Shown here: positions 17,507 to 26,652 of the stretch, piece after piece | How the letters are laid out: each line of letters opens with the position of its first letter | Numbering within the stretch: the stretch's first letter is position 1 | NCBI GenBank assembly: GCA_016788565.1 | Contig: JAEUSP010000083.1 | Location: forward strand, 1 to 60,317 | Length of the DNA stretch: 60,317 bases | Source of the DNA: Chlorobiota bacterium | GTDB lineage: Bacteria; Bacteroidota; Ignavibacteria; OLB7 | Direction of reading: 5' to 3' | Program-made: the position numbers and the translations under genes | Notes under the pieces: model-generated | What the model saw: the letters and a program-made list of their open reading frames with translations, nothing else | The model's database searches: none | What the model was told of the DNA's origin: nothing

Positions 17507-18535
17507 TTACCGGAAGCGAATGCGAGGATCAACAGTAGCATAAAGCAGATCACTAAATATGTTCCCGGTTAGCTGAATTGTCACACCTATAACAGTTAAA
17601 GCCATAATCACTGTGTAATCGCGGTTCAGCACAGTCTCATACTGAAGCATGCCAATCCCTGGAATGCCAAATGTTTTTTCGATTAGCAGTGAACCAGCCA
17701 ATAGCAGGCCAAAAGCGTGGCCAAGCCCAGTGACAATGGGAATTAATGAATTTCGTAAGGCATGAATAAAGATCACTCTTCGCTCCGTTAGTCCTTTTGC
17801 AAATGCCGTACGTACATAATCTTGGCCTAAATTTTCCATTAAAGAATTTTTCATAATGACAGTTAACGTTGCAAAACTGCCAATCATATAACAAATAATT
17901 GGTAGAACAGTATGATGTAGCTGGTCAACTATTTTATCCCATGTTCCCAGATATTCCCAACCTTCGGAACGGAACCCACCAATGGGGAACCAACCAAGCT
18001 GGCGACCGAAAATAGCCAGTAGCAATGCACCGAATGCAAAACCTGGGATAGCATATCCAATAAATACTAATAATGACGAGCTGATATCGAATACTGAGTT
18101 GTGTTTAATGGCTTTATACAGGCCTAACGGAATGCAAACTGCATATCCCAACACAAAACCAATTACACCAAAATAGATAGAGACTGGAAAACGTGATGAA
18201 ATAACGGTAATTGCTGGCTCGCTATACTTATACGATTCACCAAAATCTCCAGTCATCACATTTCCGAACCAATATAAATAGCGCAAATGCAAAGGCTTAT
18301 CTAAATTAAAATACTTTTTTAATGCCTCTTTGGCTTCTTCAGGAATCTGTTGTCCTCCTTTATCACCACCGCCACTGCCCCCTGCTTCTGACACCTGTTG
18401 TTGCTGCTGAGCACTCATGATAGCCTGATCGAATGGCCCTCCCGGTGTAACCTCAATAATAAGGAACACCACTATCGTACAAGCGATAAAGGTAGGGATC
18501 ATTAGCAGGATGCGACGAATGAAGTATTGGAACAT
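17507..18535 (-). CDS. yejB: ABC transporter permease, YejB/OppB-like
   Basis: A 342-residue permease, longer than OppB (about 306). The first membrane helix is at the N-terminus (RRILLMIPTFIACTIVVFLI), followed by the PGGPFDQAI motif. A Gln/Gly-rich insert (about 40-62; a run of five Gln, then GGSGGGDKGG) precedes YFNLDKP. YejB proteins carry a comparable glycine-rich insert at this point, which supports the assignment. The EAA-type loop reads TAFAKGLTERRVIFIHALRNSL. With the YejE-like protein it forms the membrane channel. A sampled line (17521-17580) is 25/60 GC (42%), far below the local norm. A hairpin precedes it in the operon (18570-18611). Confidence 0.88.
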   Translation of the reverse strand: MFQYFIRRILLMIPTFIACTIVVFLIIEVTPGGPFDQAIMSAQQQQQVSEAGGSGGGDKGGQQIPEEAKEALKKYFNLDKPLHLRYLYWFGNVMTGDFGESYKYSEPAITVISSRFPVSIYFGVIGFVLGYAVCIPLGLYKAIKHNSVFDISSSLLVFIGYAIPGFAFGALLLAIFGRQLGWFPIGGFRSEGWEYLGTWDKIVDQLHHTVLPIICYMIGSFATLTVIMKNSLMENLGQDYVRTAFAKGLTERRVIFIHALRNSLIPIVTGLGHAFGLLLAGSLLIEKTFGIPGIGMLQYETVLNRDYTVIMALTVIGVTIQLTGNIFSDLLYATVDPRIRFR

Positions 18536-18569
18536 GAGCGAGGTAGATGGTTGTATGAGTCAGGTAAAG

Positions 18570-18611
18570 AAGGGCATTCGAGCAATAGTATGATCTTACC
18601 CGAATGCCCTT
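18570..18611 (-). terminator. Intercistronic hairpin, possible attenuator
   Basis: Eleven-base arms AAGGGCATTCG/CGAATGCCCTT enclose a 20-base loop between the binding-protein gene and the permease gene. The leftward tail is TCTTTACC, only weakly T-rich, so partial termination or 3'-end protection of the binding-protein message is more likely than a full stop. Confidence 0.6.
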
Positions 18612-18622
18612 TTATTGTACTG

Positions 18623-20656
18623 TTATTTCATCGATGGTTTGGTACTATCGCTTGCGGTACCGTTAGCTGACCCTTCTGTTTTTTTCTCCGCACTAAAATC
18701 GGAGACCATAACAATTGGGTGTTGCTTGTTATACTCAGGCCAGAATTTGATTTCCAATGGCCCAACCTCTAGTTTCGCACCGCTCTTCTTTGCTTCAGCT
18801 AATTTCGAAGCTTTTTCAGCATCATACCACCAACTACCAATAATTGACTTGTAATCCCCCAGCTTACCAATATACCACTGTGGATGTCCGAATTTATTCC
18901 AATAAACATAGCGACTGAATGGCGCATACCAATTCAAAGCATAATGCTTTGAAGCAACCAAAATGCTATCTAACTCTTGAAGCAAGCGAATGCGTTTAGC
19001 TGGATCGAACGTGACCTGCTCTTCTGCACATATTGCGTCAACTCGTGGGTTTTTGATTCCAGTCACATTGTTTGTGTTGGGCTTGTCCGCAAGGTCGCTT
19101 TTAAAGGAGCTAATTGGATTGGGAAAAAGCAGCCCTCCCCAACTTGTATAGATCATATCAAAGTTGCGATCGTTCATCAGTTTGAACTGTGTCACCCCGT
19201 CAACATAGCGGATATTCAGCTTTACCCCGGCTTTTCGGAAGTCTTCCTCAATTGGAGTGATAACATGCGAAAGTTGTTGCATAGTTGGGAAATCAATCAC
19301 AAATGGCTTACCATTCTTCATACGAATTCCTTCAGCATTCCGCTGTGTATAACCAGCCTCATCCAATAATTGGCCAGCACGATCTGGGTTGTAATCTAAG
19401 TGTGGATTTCTAGGATTTTCGTACGGAGAGTTTGGATAATAAGAGTAGTTGATTAAGTACTCATTATAAAGCACTTTTTCAACAATTTGCTTGCGGTTGA
19501 ACAGCAGGGTGATTGCTTCACGAATGCGTTCGTCGTTGAAAGGCTCCTTCCGGGCATTAAATGCTAAACCACCAAAACCGACTGGATCATCGGTGAATAC
19601 CTTACGTTTCTGGATCCATCCATTCTTGATTTCATCAAAATTGAATTTGGTGTGCCACCACTGTGCGCGGCCTACAACCATAAAATCCAGCTCGCCAGCA
19701 CGAAATTTTTCATACGCTAAATTTTCATCTTGAATGATGAGAATCTTAACCTTATCGAAATTATTTGATCCACGGCTTAAAGGATCATCTTTCCCCCAAT
19801 AATTTGTACGCCGTGTTAAGGTGATAGACTGTCCTTTCTTTATGTCTTCTGGTAGTACCACATAGTTACCCGTTCCTGGTGGCATGTCATATTGATATTT
19901 TTTCAGATACTCTTCCCCCTTAATGCCACCAATAACATGGGCAGGTAGAACTGTCATACCTCCGAAATACAACATATTTTTCCAGTTTTTCTCTTTTGAG
20001 CGAACATGGAAAACATACTTGCTAACCACCACAGGGGTATCAAACCCAGCATAAAACGAATTAGTGTATGGAGAAAGTATCCCTGGATCAAGCCCTAGTT
20101 TATAGGTGGCCATAACATCTTCCGTAGTAACAGGATGCCCGTCGCTGAATCGTGCGCGTGGGTCAATACGGAACCAATAGGTTTGTCCGTCTGAGCCTAC
20201 TTTCCAGTGGGAGGCTAATCCGGGAAGGAACTCATAATTCAGTGGGTTCACGCCTATTAAATTCTCATAGACCATGCCGTAGATAAATCGGGTTGCTTCT
20301 GTATTCTCATCTTTTCCCATAGCACGGAATGTTGCAGGGAACTCGGTCATATGGAAGGTCACTTGCCCGCCTTTTACTGCGTTAGTATCGGAAATCAGGC
20401 TGAATTGATCCGGTGTCATGGTGTTGGTCTTCCACCCACTATCCGCCGCAATCTTCTCAAAACCGTTGCCGCCAAGTTCGGCACTGACGCTGGGGTCGGC
20501 ACCTGGGGGAACCTTGAACTTATCCTCGGTGGTGATGGCCATTGCTGCGCCACCTTTGGCCGGGGGAGTGCTGCCGCCATCGCAGCCGGCGATTGCTATG
20601 CCTGTTAGGAGCAATGCCGCAAGCCATGCTCCGCTGTTCCATACTGTTCGCTTCAT
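18623..20656 (-). CDS. Peptide-binding lipoprotein, family 5, YejA-like
   Basis: A 677-residue extracellular solute-binding protein (SBP_bac_5 fold), longer than OppA (about 540). The lipoprotein signal ends at Cys25 (LTGIAIAGC). Family landmarks include FSDGHPVTTEDVMATY, a central GRAQWWHTKFNF segment as in YejA-type proteins, LAFNARKEPFNDERIREAI and the late WYAPFSRYVYWNKFGHP motif. It captures peptides outside the inner membrane and passes them to the permeases. It is first in the operon. The coding sequence is AT-rich (line 19381-19440 has 24/60 GC), except for roughly its first 250 bases. Ligand (general peptides or peptide antibiotics) unknown. Confidence 0.9.
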   Translation of the reverse strand: MKRTVWNSGAWLAALLLTGIAIAGCDGGSTPPAKGGAAMAITTEDKFKVPPGADPSVSAELGGNGFEKIAADSGWKTNTMTPDQFSLISDTNAVKGGQVTFHMTEFPATFRAMGKDENTEATRFIYGMVYENLIGVNPLNYEFLPGLASHWKVGSDGQTYWFRIDPRARFSDGHPVTTEDVMATYKLGLDPGILSPYTNSFYAGFDTPVVVSKYVFHVRSKEKNWKNMLYFGGMTVLPAHVIGGIKGEEYLKKYQYDMPPGTGNYVVLPEDIKKGQSITLTRRTNYWGKDDPLSRGSNNFDKVKILIIQDENLAYEKFRAGELDFMVVGRAQWWHTKFNFDEIKNGWIQKRKVFTDDPVGFGGLAFNARKEPFNDERIREAITLLFNRKQIVEKVLYNEYLINYSYYPNSPYENPRNPHLDYNPDRAGQLLDEAGYTQRNAEGIRMKNGKPFVIDFPTMQQLSHVITPIEEDFRKAGVKLNIRYVDGVTQFKLMNDRNFDMIYTSWGGLLFPNPISSFKSDLADKPNTNNVTGIKNPRVDAICAEEQVTFDPAKRIRLLQELDSILVASKHYALNWYAPFSRYVYWNKFGHPQWYIGKLGDYKSIIGSWWYDAEKASKLAEAKKSGAKLEVGPLEIKFWPEYNKQHPIVMVSDFSAEKKTEGSANGTASDSTKPSMK

Positions 20657-21067
20657 AACTGGTATCCCAGGAAAATTGGTTCGGGTTGTCTGTACTGCTA
20701 CTTAGGTTGTTGCTCTATCAGATTTCTTGCTATCCAAGAAATGGATATTGCTCAATCGGGGAAGGAGGCCTGCTGGCCATGAAGAATCGCCGCGTATTGC
20801 CAAGAACCGGCGAGAATGCCAGCCTTACTGACCCTGCAAACGCGGGACTCAATATAACGAAGTCGAACGCACATACACACGCCCGAAAAGAAAGCAGGGA
20901 GGGAAAATTGTGAACGGAAGCCCCCTGTTCGCGCTTCGTAGGGGGGAAGTTGCGGGTTCTGCGAAGATCGCAATATCGAAGAAGTTAGGGCTGGTTTCCC
21001 CTGCTTTTGAGAATAGCGCAGGACGGGAGCCGCTCTTTGGAGTAAGCCGCTGAATAGGTTCCCGCCA
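20657..21067. other. Intergenic region upstream of the peptide-import operon
   Basis: This 411-base gap lies between the S41 protease stop codon and the binding-protein start, both leftward. It should contain the operon promoter. The only structure I see is a CCCCCT/AGGGGG inverted repeat around 20929-20947 that could fold after the protease message; it has no T-run. No gene or RNA is recognised. Confidence 0.4.
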
Positions 21068-22738
21068 TCACCGCACCGCCAGCAACCGACGATAGACCTT
21101 CCCGCCGGAACGGAGCAGGCCGATGGCTGCCGCGATTTGGCGGTCATCGGGAATTGCTTTTGCGGTACGGTCGTGTTGGCTTGAAAAACGTGCGGTGATT
21201 TCATCACGTAGCCAGCGGCGCACTTCCTCGCGGTGCCGCTCCATCTCACTTTTTTGATCCGCTTTTGCTACGCTCCGCAGTTTCTCAATCTGCTCTATCA
21301 CCTGCGTGCTGCGCCGTGCACGCCGCGCTGCGTCTCGTAGCTGGTTAACATCGTCAATCAGTGGGTCCGGTGTCTCCGATTCGTTCAATTCCTGGGTGGA
21401 AAACTGCACGAAGGCTTGCAGCAGCGAATCGCTTACGGCAAACCGCTGGGGCAACGCACGCATTCCCGAAGCAAACTGGCTGGCAAAACGGAAAAACAGG
21501 TTGGACTCCACCAGCCGAACAATAATCGCTGCGGTATCTGGCAACTGCACCAGCGTATCGGGTTGCACGCCGCCGTGGTCAAAAACAGGCCGCCCGCCAC
21601 GGGTTCGGAATAAACGATGGTTGGTATCCAGCTTTCGGCCAGCGCGCTCGTTGGTGTAATCTATTTTCTGGATGCAACGCCCCGATGGAGTGTAGTAGCG
21701 GGCAGTGGTCATCTTCAGCATGTTGTCGTCGGGAAGCAATCGGGTGGATTGGACTAAGCCTTTCCCGAAACTGGGGAGCCCCATCACCACGCCAACATCA
21801 AGGTCTTGCATTGCTCCGGCCACAATCTCGGCGGCTGATGCGGAGTATCCATCCACCATAATCACTACCGGCAAGCCTTGCGCGATTGGCTCCTCGGTGG
21901 AACGATATTCCTCACTTTCGGCGGTGTCGCGGCCACGTGTGGAAACGATTACGCTGCCGGAAGGGACAAATTTGGCGACGACATCCACCGCTGCCTCTAA
22001 CACGCCGCCGGGATTATCACGCAAGTCAAGAATCAACCCACGCTCCATTCCCCGGCGTTGTAAATCAAGGATTGCGGCGCGCATCTCGTCGCCGGCGTTG
22101 GTGCTGAACCGGGTTAGCCGCACGTAGCCAACACTATCGGCCACCATCCCGCTGTAGCTGACGCTGCGGACGCGAATCGCCTCGCGGGTGAGGACGAAAT
22201 GGAGTAGTGTATCCACGCCGTCACGCTGGATGGTGATCGGGACGGTGGTGTTTGGCAAACCGCGTGTTTGCTCGCGCAAGCGTTCGATTGGCCCGTTCAG
22301 CATCCGCACGCCGTTAATCTCCATGATCCTATCCCCAATCCGAATCCCTTCGCGCTGGGCGGAGTAGCTGTCCATCACATCGGTGATCGTCACCATGCTG
22401 TCGCGCATGCCAACGCTTACCCCAATCCCCCCGTACGAGCCGCTGGAGAGTAGCTCTATCTCGCTGGCAGCATCCTTGCGCAGATATTCGGTGTAGGGGT
22501 CCAGTTCTTCCAGCATTCCATCAATCGCGGCGGTAATCATTTCCTCGGGGTCAAGCCGATCCACGTAGCTGCGCGAGAGTTCGCGGTACGTTTCGCCGAA
22601 CACCTCCAACTGAGTATTGACTTTGTAGTAGTAGTCTTCGTCGTCCGGGAGCATAAACGCGGCAAGCACAATCGCGGAAGCAAGCAGCATCAGCAACGTG
22701 CGTGGCGGAATCGGGAGGTTGGAATGCGGTCTGTTCAT
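21068..22738 (-). CDS. S41 C-terminal processing peptidase
   Basis: A 556-residue tail-specific protease with an N-terminal signal-anchor (LLMLLASAIVLAAFML). A short helical lead with LDPYTEYL precedes a PDZ domain at about 100-190 (GIRIGDRIMEINGVRM) and the S41 catalytic core. The Ser-Lys dyad is predicted at Ser301 in GYSASAAE and Lys326 in FGKGLVQ, matching the 25-residue spacing in E. coli Tsp. It acts in the periplasm on protein C-termini. I chose the ATG at 22738 (MNRPHSNL); an upstream ATG at 22801 only lengthens the leader. A strong hairpin upstream (22818-22851) separates it from the preceding gene. Confidence 0.93.
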   Translation of the reverse strand: MNRPHSNLPIPPRTLLMLLASAIVLAAFMLPDDEDYYYKVNTQLEVFGETYRELSRSYVDRLDPEEMITAAIDGMLEELDPYTEYLRKDAASEIELLSSGSYGGIGVSVGMRDSMVTITDVMDSYSAQREGIRIGDRIMEINGVRMLNGPIERLREQTRGLPNTTVPITIQRDGVDTLLHFVLTREAIRVRSVSYSGMVADSVGYVRLTRFSTNAGDEMRAAILDLQRRGMERGLILDLRDNPGGVLEAAVDVVAKFVPSGSVIVSTRGRDTAESEEYRSTEEPIAQGLPVVIMVDGYSASAAEIVAGAMQDLDVGVVMGLPSFGKGLVQSTRLLPDDNMLKMTTARYYTPSGRCIQKIDYTNERAGRKLDTNHRLFRTRGGRPVFDHGGVQPDTLVQLPDTAAIIVRLVESNLFFRFASQFASGMRALPQRFAVSDSLLQAFVQFSTQELNESETPDPLIDDVNQLRDAARRARRSTQVIEQIEKLRSVAKADQKSEMERHREEVRRWLRDEITARFSSQHDRTAKAIPDDRQIAAAIGLLRSGGKVYRRLLAVR

Positions 22739-22817
22739 GGCAATCAGTGAAGCGGAAAGCTGGGACTTCGTTGGGTAAAATAGTGGTTCATGTTGGAGCA
22801 ATCAATCCCCAAAGCAA

Positions 22818-22851
22818 CAGCCCCGTTTCAACTACTGCTGAAACGGGGCTG
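22818..22851 (-). terminator. Hairpin after the T9SS cargo gene
   Basis: Perfect 13-base arms CAGCCCCGTTTCA/TGAAACGGGGCTG enclose an eight-base loop. It lies 26 bases after the gene at 22878-23909. The leftward tail (TTGCTTTGG) is only weakly T-rich. Confidence 0.7.
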
Positions 22852-22877
22852 CTGTATGCTTCCCAGCGAATTGATTT

Positions 22878-23909
22878 TTAGTGAATCACCCGCATTGCTT
22901 TGGAATAGACCATCTCACCTTTGGCTGTTGCGACGGTAAGGTGGTACAAGTAGCTTCCGGTTGCAAGCTCCGAAACATCAACGGTGATGCTGTGGTCGCC
23001 GGCGGCTTGATCGCTTTGATCCATCGTGCGGATCAGCCCACCGTTGGCATCATAGATGCGCAACATCACCTTGGATGCTGGCTCGGTTAGCACGTAGCCG
23101 ATGGTGGTGGTGGTGGCCGCTGGGTTCGGGAAATTCTGCTTCAGCGTCATGCTTTCCGGCAGCTCGAATCCGGTGACCGGTTTTGGCAATCCCAACGATT
23201 CGCTGAACAACGCCCGAAGATCAGCCCCGTTGAAGAGCATAATCAATGGCTCGATAGCGAAATCATACACCTTCCCAATTTCCTGCTGCCCCTTCTCCGA
23301 TTTCAGGTCGGCCATGGTCTCGTTAAAATCGTCGCGGTCGTCAATAAGCTGGCGTTTTGCTTGCGGGTCGGCCATGATTGCTTTCTTGTTCGCAGCAACG
23401 TAGCGGTCGGCCTGCGACTGAAGCTCGCCCAAGAATGTGGCAAGGTCGCCAATCACCCCTTCTTTCAGCCCATCCAGCGGCGCGCGGTAGCGTCCCGACA
23501 TCTCCATTGCTGTTCCGAAAATGGCGAACACTTCGGTCAGTTTGTCCATCCCTTCTTCCTCAATCCCCAACTCAGTTGTGGTGTTGTCCTGCTCCACTTC
23601 GGTAGCTTCTTTGCTTGCTTTCTCCAGCATCTCGCTGGTCAGAATGCTCCAGCGGACGCGAAGGCGGTTTAAGGTTTCAAGGTCGGCAGCCGAAAGGGTG
23701 CGGTCAATCTGTTGTTTGTAGTCGCTAAGTTTTGCAGTCCAGAAATTGAGTGCGGTCTGGCCAATCTGGTTTTCCAGTTGCTGAACCAACGGCGATTTCC
23801 CGTGGGCTTGTTCAGCGTCAATGGTTTGTTGAGCGGTTAGCGGCGCGGCGGCGGCCAGCAAGGCAACGCAAGCAGCGGCAAGGCGTGCGGTGGTTCGGCG
23901 TATGGTCAT
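22878..23909 (-). CDS. Helical secreted protein with T9SS sorting domain
   Basis: A 343-residue protein with a signal peptide (AAACVALLAAAAPLTAQ) and a central region of about 230 residues that looks almost entirely alpha-helical. The C-terminal domain has T9SS type A sorting features: LKQNFPNPAATTTTIGY near residue 265, a beta sandwich, SYLYHLTV and a final strand. The C-terminus would direct it through the type IX system to the cell surface. The ATG at 23909 has a strong Shine-Dalgarno (CTGGAGGAACC), a firm start call. No family is recognised for the helical part. Confidence 0.85.
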   Translation of the reverse strand: MTIRRTTARLAAACVALLAAAAPLTAQQTIDAEQAHGKSPLVQQLENQIGQTALNFWTAKLSDYKQQIDRTLSAADLETLNRLRVRWSILTSEMLEKASKEATEVEQDNTTTELGIEEEGMDKLTEVFAIFGTAMEMSGRYRAPLDGLKEGVIGDLATFLGELQSQADRYVAANKKAIMADPQAKRQLIDDRDDFNETMADLKSEKGQQEIGKVYDFAIEPLIMLFNGADLRALFSESLGLPKPVTGFELPESMTLKQNFPNPAATTTTIGYVLTEPASKVMLRIYDANGGLIRTMDQSDQAAGDHSITVDVSELATGSYLYHLTVATAKGEMVYSKAMRVIH

Positions 23910-24231
23910 CGGTCGGTTCCTCCAGGGAAGTTGGTTGTCGTTCATTGGGCTATTCAGGCATTGGGCTATTCAGGAAAGTAAATCGGCATCGGCGGAGCGG
24001 CGGTTGGCGCGGCTGAAAACAGCCGCAAACAGCAATCGCGCCGAACAGACGACGCACCCCCGGCAAAGTTGCAACAGCGCAAGGAAGCCAGCAAGTGGGA
24101 GGAAAGGGGGAACGGAATTTTTTCTGCGACCGTAGAAAGGGGTCGGCAGAAGATTGCTACATTGAGGGGGCAAACGCAACCGTACCAAGTGTATTTCTGG
24201 ATTTATACGAGTAGGCAACGAAGATTCCTGC
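23910..24231. other. Divergent intergenic region with 16-bp tandem duplication
   Basis: The gap between the T9SS cargo gene and the helicase holds both promoters. At 23943-23974 the 16-base unit CATTGGGCTATTCAGG occurs twice in exact tandem, inside the upstream region of the leftward gene. The helicase leader is about 250 bases long and could be a regulated 5' UTR, as in some cold-shock helicases, but I see no conserved element. Confidence 0.5.
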
Positions 24232-26484
24232 ATGACCAACAACACAACACCAACAGTCCTTGCCGAGCCGGAAAACCGGCTTCCCGATTTCGCATTCCAC
24301 CAGCTTCCCGAACCATTAGCCAGCAATGTTGCGGCCATGGGGTGGAAGCATCCAATGCCGGTACAGGTGAAAGCTGTCCCGTATCTGCTTTCCGGACGGG
24401 ATATGATTGTGCAATCGCACACCGGTTCCGGCAAAACCGGCGCATTCCTGATCCCACTGCTACAACGGCTGGACCCCAACCTTCGCTCACCACAAGCACT
24501 GATCTTGGTCCCCACGCGCGAGCTTGCCATGCAGGTTTATGAGGAGTTCGTGGCCTTGTCGGAAGGAACCGGCTTGCGCGGCGCGTTAATCTACGGCGGC
24601 GTTGGCTACGGCCCGCAGCTGCAAGCCTTGCGCGACGGAGCGCAAGTCATCATCGGCACGCCCGGACGCATCACCGACCACCTGGGCCGCCGCTCGCTGA
24701 ATTTCAACAACCTTCGTGTGCTGGTTTTTGATGAAGCCGATGAGATGCTCTCGATGGGCTTCTACCCAGCAATGATCGAAATTCGTTCGTGGCTTCCCCG
24801 CAAGCGAATCTCCTGGATGTTCTCGGCCACCATGCCCTACAAGGTCCAGCTGCTGGCCGAAGAGTTTCTCACCAAACCAGAATTCCTGACCCTGAGTGCC
24901 GGCCACGAAACCGTCAGCACCATGGAGCACCGCTGGTACATGGTCCCGCCGATGGATAAGGACCTGATGCTGATGCGGTTGATTGAGCTTGAAAATCCCG
25001 AATCGGCCATCATCTTCTGCAACATGAAGTCCGATGTGGAATACGTTGCCGGCGCGCTCCGCAGCCGCGGCTACAACGCCGATTTGCTGTCGGGGGACCT
25101 TAGCCAGAAGGAGCGCGAAACAGCAATGCGCCGCATCAAGAATCACGAAGTCCGATTCCTTGTTGCTACCGATGTTGCCGCCCGCGGCATTGACATCAGC
25201 GACCTTGCCTACGTCTTCCAGTATGATGTCCCCAAAGATTCCGAAAGCTACCTGCACCGCGCCGGACGCACCGCACGCGCCGGAAACACCGGCGTTGTGG
25301 TCACGCTGGTGGCCAACATGGCCGACAAAACCGACCTGAACAAAATTGCCCGCCGCTACAGCGTTGATTTTGTGGAGATGAAGTTGCCAACGCAGGAGGA
25401 GATGGAGCAGCGGATTGCCGAACGATTGATAAACCTGCTGGAAGAGCGGATGCGGAAGATCACCAAGCAAGTTCACCGCGAACGGATTGCCCGGTTTGAA
25501 TCGCTGGTGAAAGGGTTGGCGCAAACCGAAGATGAGTGGATGCTGGTGGCGATGCTGTTCGATGAAATTTATCAACATGAATTTCACGCAGCGGCAGTAA
25601 CTGCTGGGCCAAAAAGCAAGCACTCCGGCGCGGCTACTCCAATGGTTACTCCATCGGCCACGCCACCACCGCAGCAGGCATCGGCTTCGCACAAAGGGGG
25701 GACACCGCCACAAACGGCGGCTTCGCACAAACCAGAGCGCGCCCAGCAGCCGGAGCAGCAGCAATTTTCCGCTACGGCAGATCTATCCGCACAGCCCCAG
25801 GACGTTCCGCAGGAGCCGGCCAAAAAGAAAAAGAAGAAAAAGAAACGCCGCCGCAATCGTGGTGCCGAACAATCCGCAGCCAGCACAACCTTGCAAGAAA
25901 TCGGAAGTGATGCCGCAGCCAGCATTGCCGATTCCATCACTGATTCCGCTACTCACCCAACCGAGCAGCAGGACGTTACGGAGATGGAGGTGGCGCAACC
26001 TGAGATAACGGCTGAAGCGGCCCAAGCAGCCAAACCAGCAACGCCCGCAGCCAAACAGAAAACTCCACGCCGAAAAGCCACGCGGGGCGCAGCCGCCGAA
26101 CCAGCCAGCGAACCAACCGCTGCGCCCGCTGACGTAGCGGCAACGCCAGACATTGTCCCGGAAATTGCGGCAACAACAGCCCCAACCGAACAGCCGAAAA
26201 AGGCATCAGCAAAACGGGGCGCGAAGCCCACAAACACAACGGTTCAGGCGGAATCAACTCCGGCAGAAGTAACTCCCGCGGCGGCAAAACAAGCCCGACG
26301 CAAAAAGGGAGCCAAGCCTGCGGAACTGGCGGAGCCACCGGCCACAGAAGCCAACGCGGAACCCACGCCAGCAACGCCCAAACCAACGCGGAAAACCGGG
26401 GCAAAGAAAGCCAGCAAAGAAGCCCCAGCTTCCGAGCCGGTGCAAGAAGCTGCGCCAAAACCAAAGCGGCGGAAAAAGGAGTAG
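24232..26484 (+). CDS. DEAD-box ATP-dependent RNA helicase
   Basis: A 750-residue cytoplasmic helicase that unwinds structured RNA, as in ribosome assembly and RNA decay. The Q motif is near 22-45, motif I HTGSGKTG is at 64-71, Ia is PTRELA, DEAD is at 167-170, III is SAT and VI HRAGRTARAG begins at 342. A helical region runs to about 460. After about 470 the protein is low-complexity, rich in Ala, Pro, Lys and Gln, with a run of basic residues (KKKKKKKKRRRN) near 525-540. Such tails bind RNA non-specifically and can drive condensation. The tail makes up over a third of the protein. DeaD/CshA/RhlE group membership cannot be fixed by eye. Confidence 0.95.
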   Translation: MTNNTTPTVLAEPENRLPDFAFHQLPEPLASNVAAMGWKHPMPVQVKAVPYLLSGRDMIVQSHTGSGKTGAFLIPLLQRLDPNLRSPQALILVPTRELAMQVYEEFVALSEGTGLRGALIYGGVGYGPQLQALRDGAQVIIGTPGRITDHLGRRSLNFNNLRVLVFDEADEMLSMGFYPAMIEIRSWLPRKRISWMFSATMPYKVQLLAEEFLTKPEFLTLSAGHETVSTMEHRWYMVPPMDKDLMLMRLIELENPESAIIFCNMKSDVEYVAGALRSRGYNADLLSGDLSQKERETAMRRIKNHEVRFLVATDVAARGIDISDLAYVFQYDVPKDSESYLHRAGRTARAGNTGVVVTLVANMADKTDLNKIARRYSVDFVEMKLPTQEEMEQRIAERLINLLEERMRKITKQVHRERIARFESLVKGLAQTEDEWMLVAMLFDEIYQHEFHAAAVTAGPKSKHSGAATPMVTPSATPPPQQASASHKGGTPPQTAASHKPERAQQPEQQQFSATADLSAQPQDVPQEPAKKKKKKKKRRRNRGAEQSAASTTLQEIGSDAAASIADSITDSATHPTEQQDVTEMEVAQPEITAEAAQAAKPATPAAKQKTPRRKATRGAAAEPASEPTAAPADVAATPDIVPEIAATTAPTEQPKKASAKRGAKPTNTTVQAESTPAEVTPAAAKQARRKKGAKPAELAEPPATEANAEPTPATPKPTRKTGAKKASKEAPASEPVQEAAPKPKRRKKE

Positions 26485-26652
26485 CACACGGCTACTCCTT
26501 CCCGATGCTGTGAGCCTGATGGAGTAAGACAGTTCAGACACTTGCTCAACTTCTTCCAGTCGTCACGGCGATTCTTTTTCCGGCAGCCATCTCTCCGGTG
26601 GCTTTCTCTCTCTTCCTGAAACAGCCCTCCATCGTTCACAAGATTCAGTTTC

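Noticed and set aside
24586-25764. Open frame of 392 codons opposite the DEAD-box helicase
   Set aside because: It overlaps the helicase core, whose motifs are unambiguous on the other strand.
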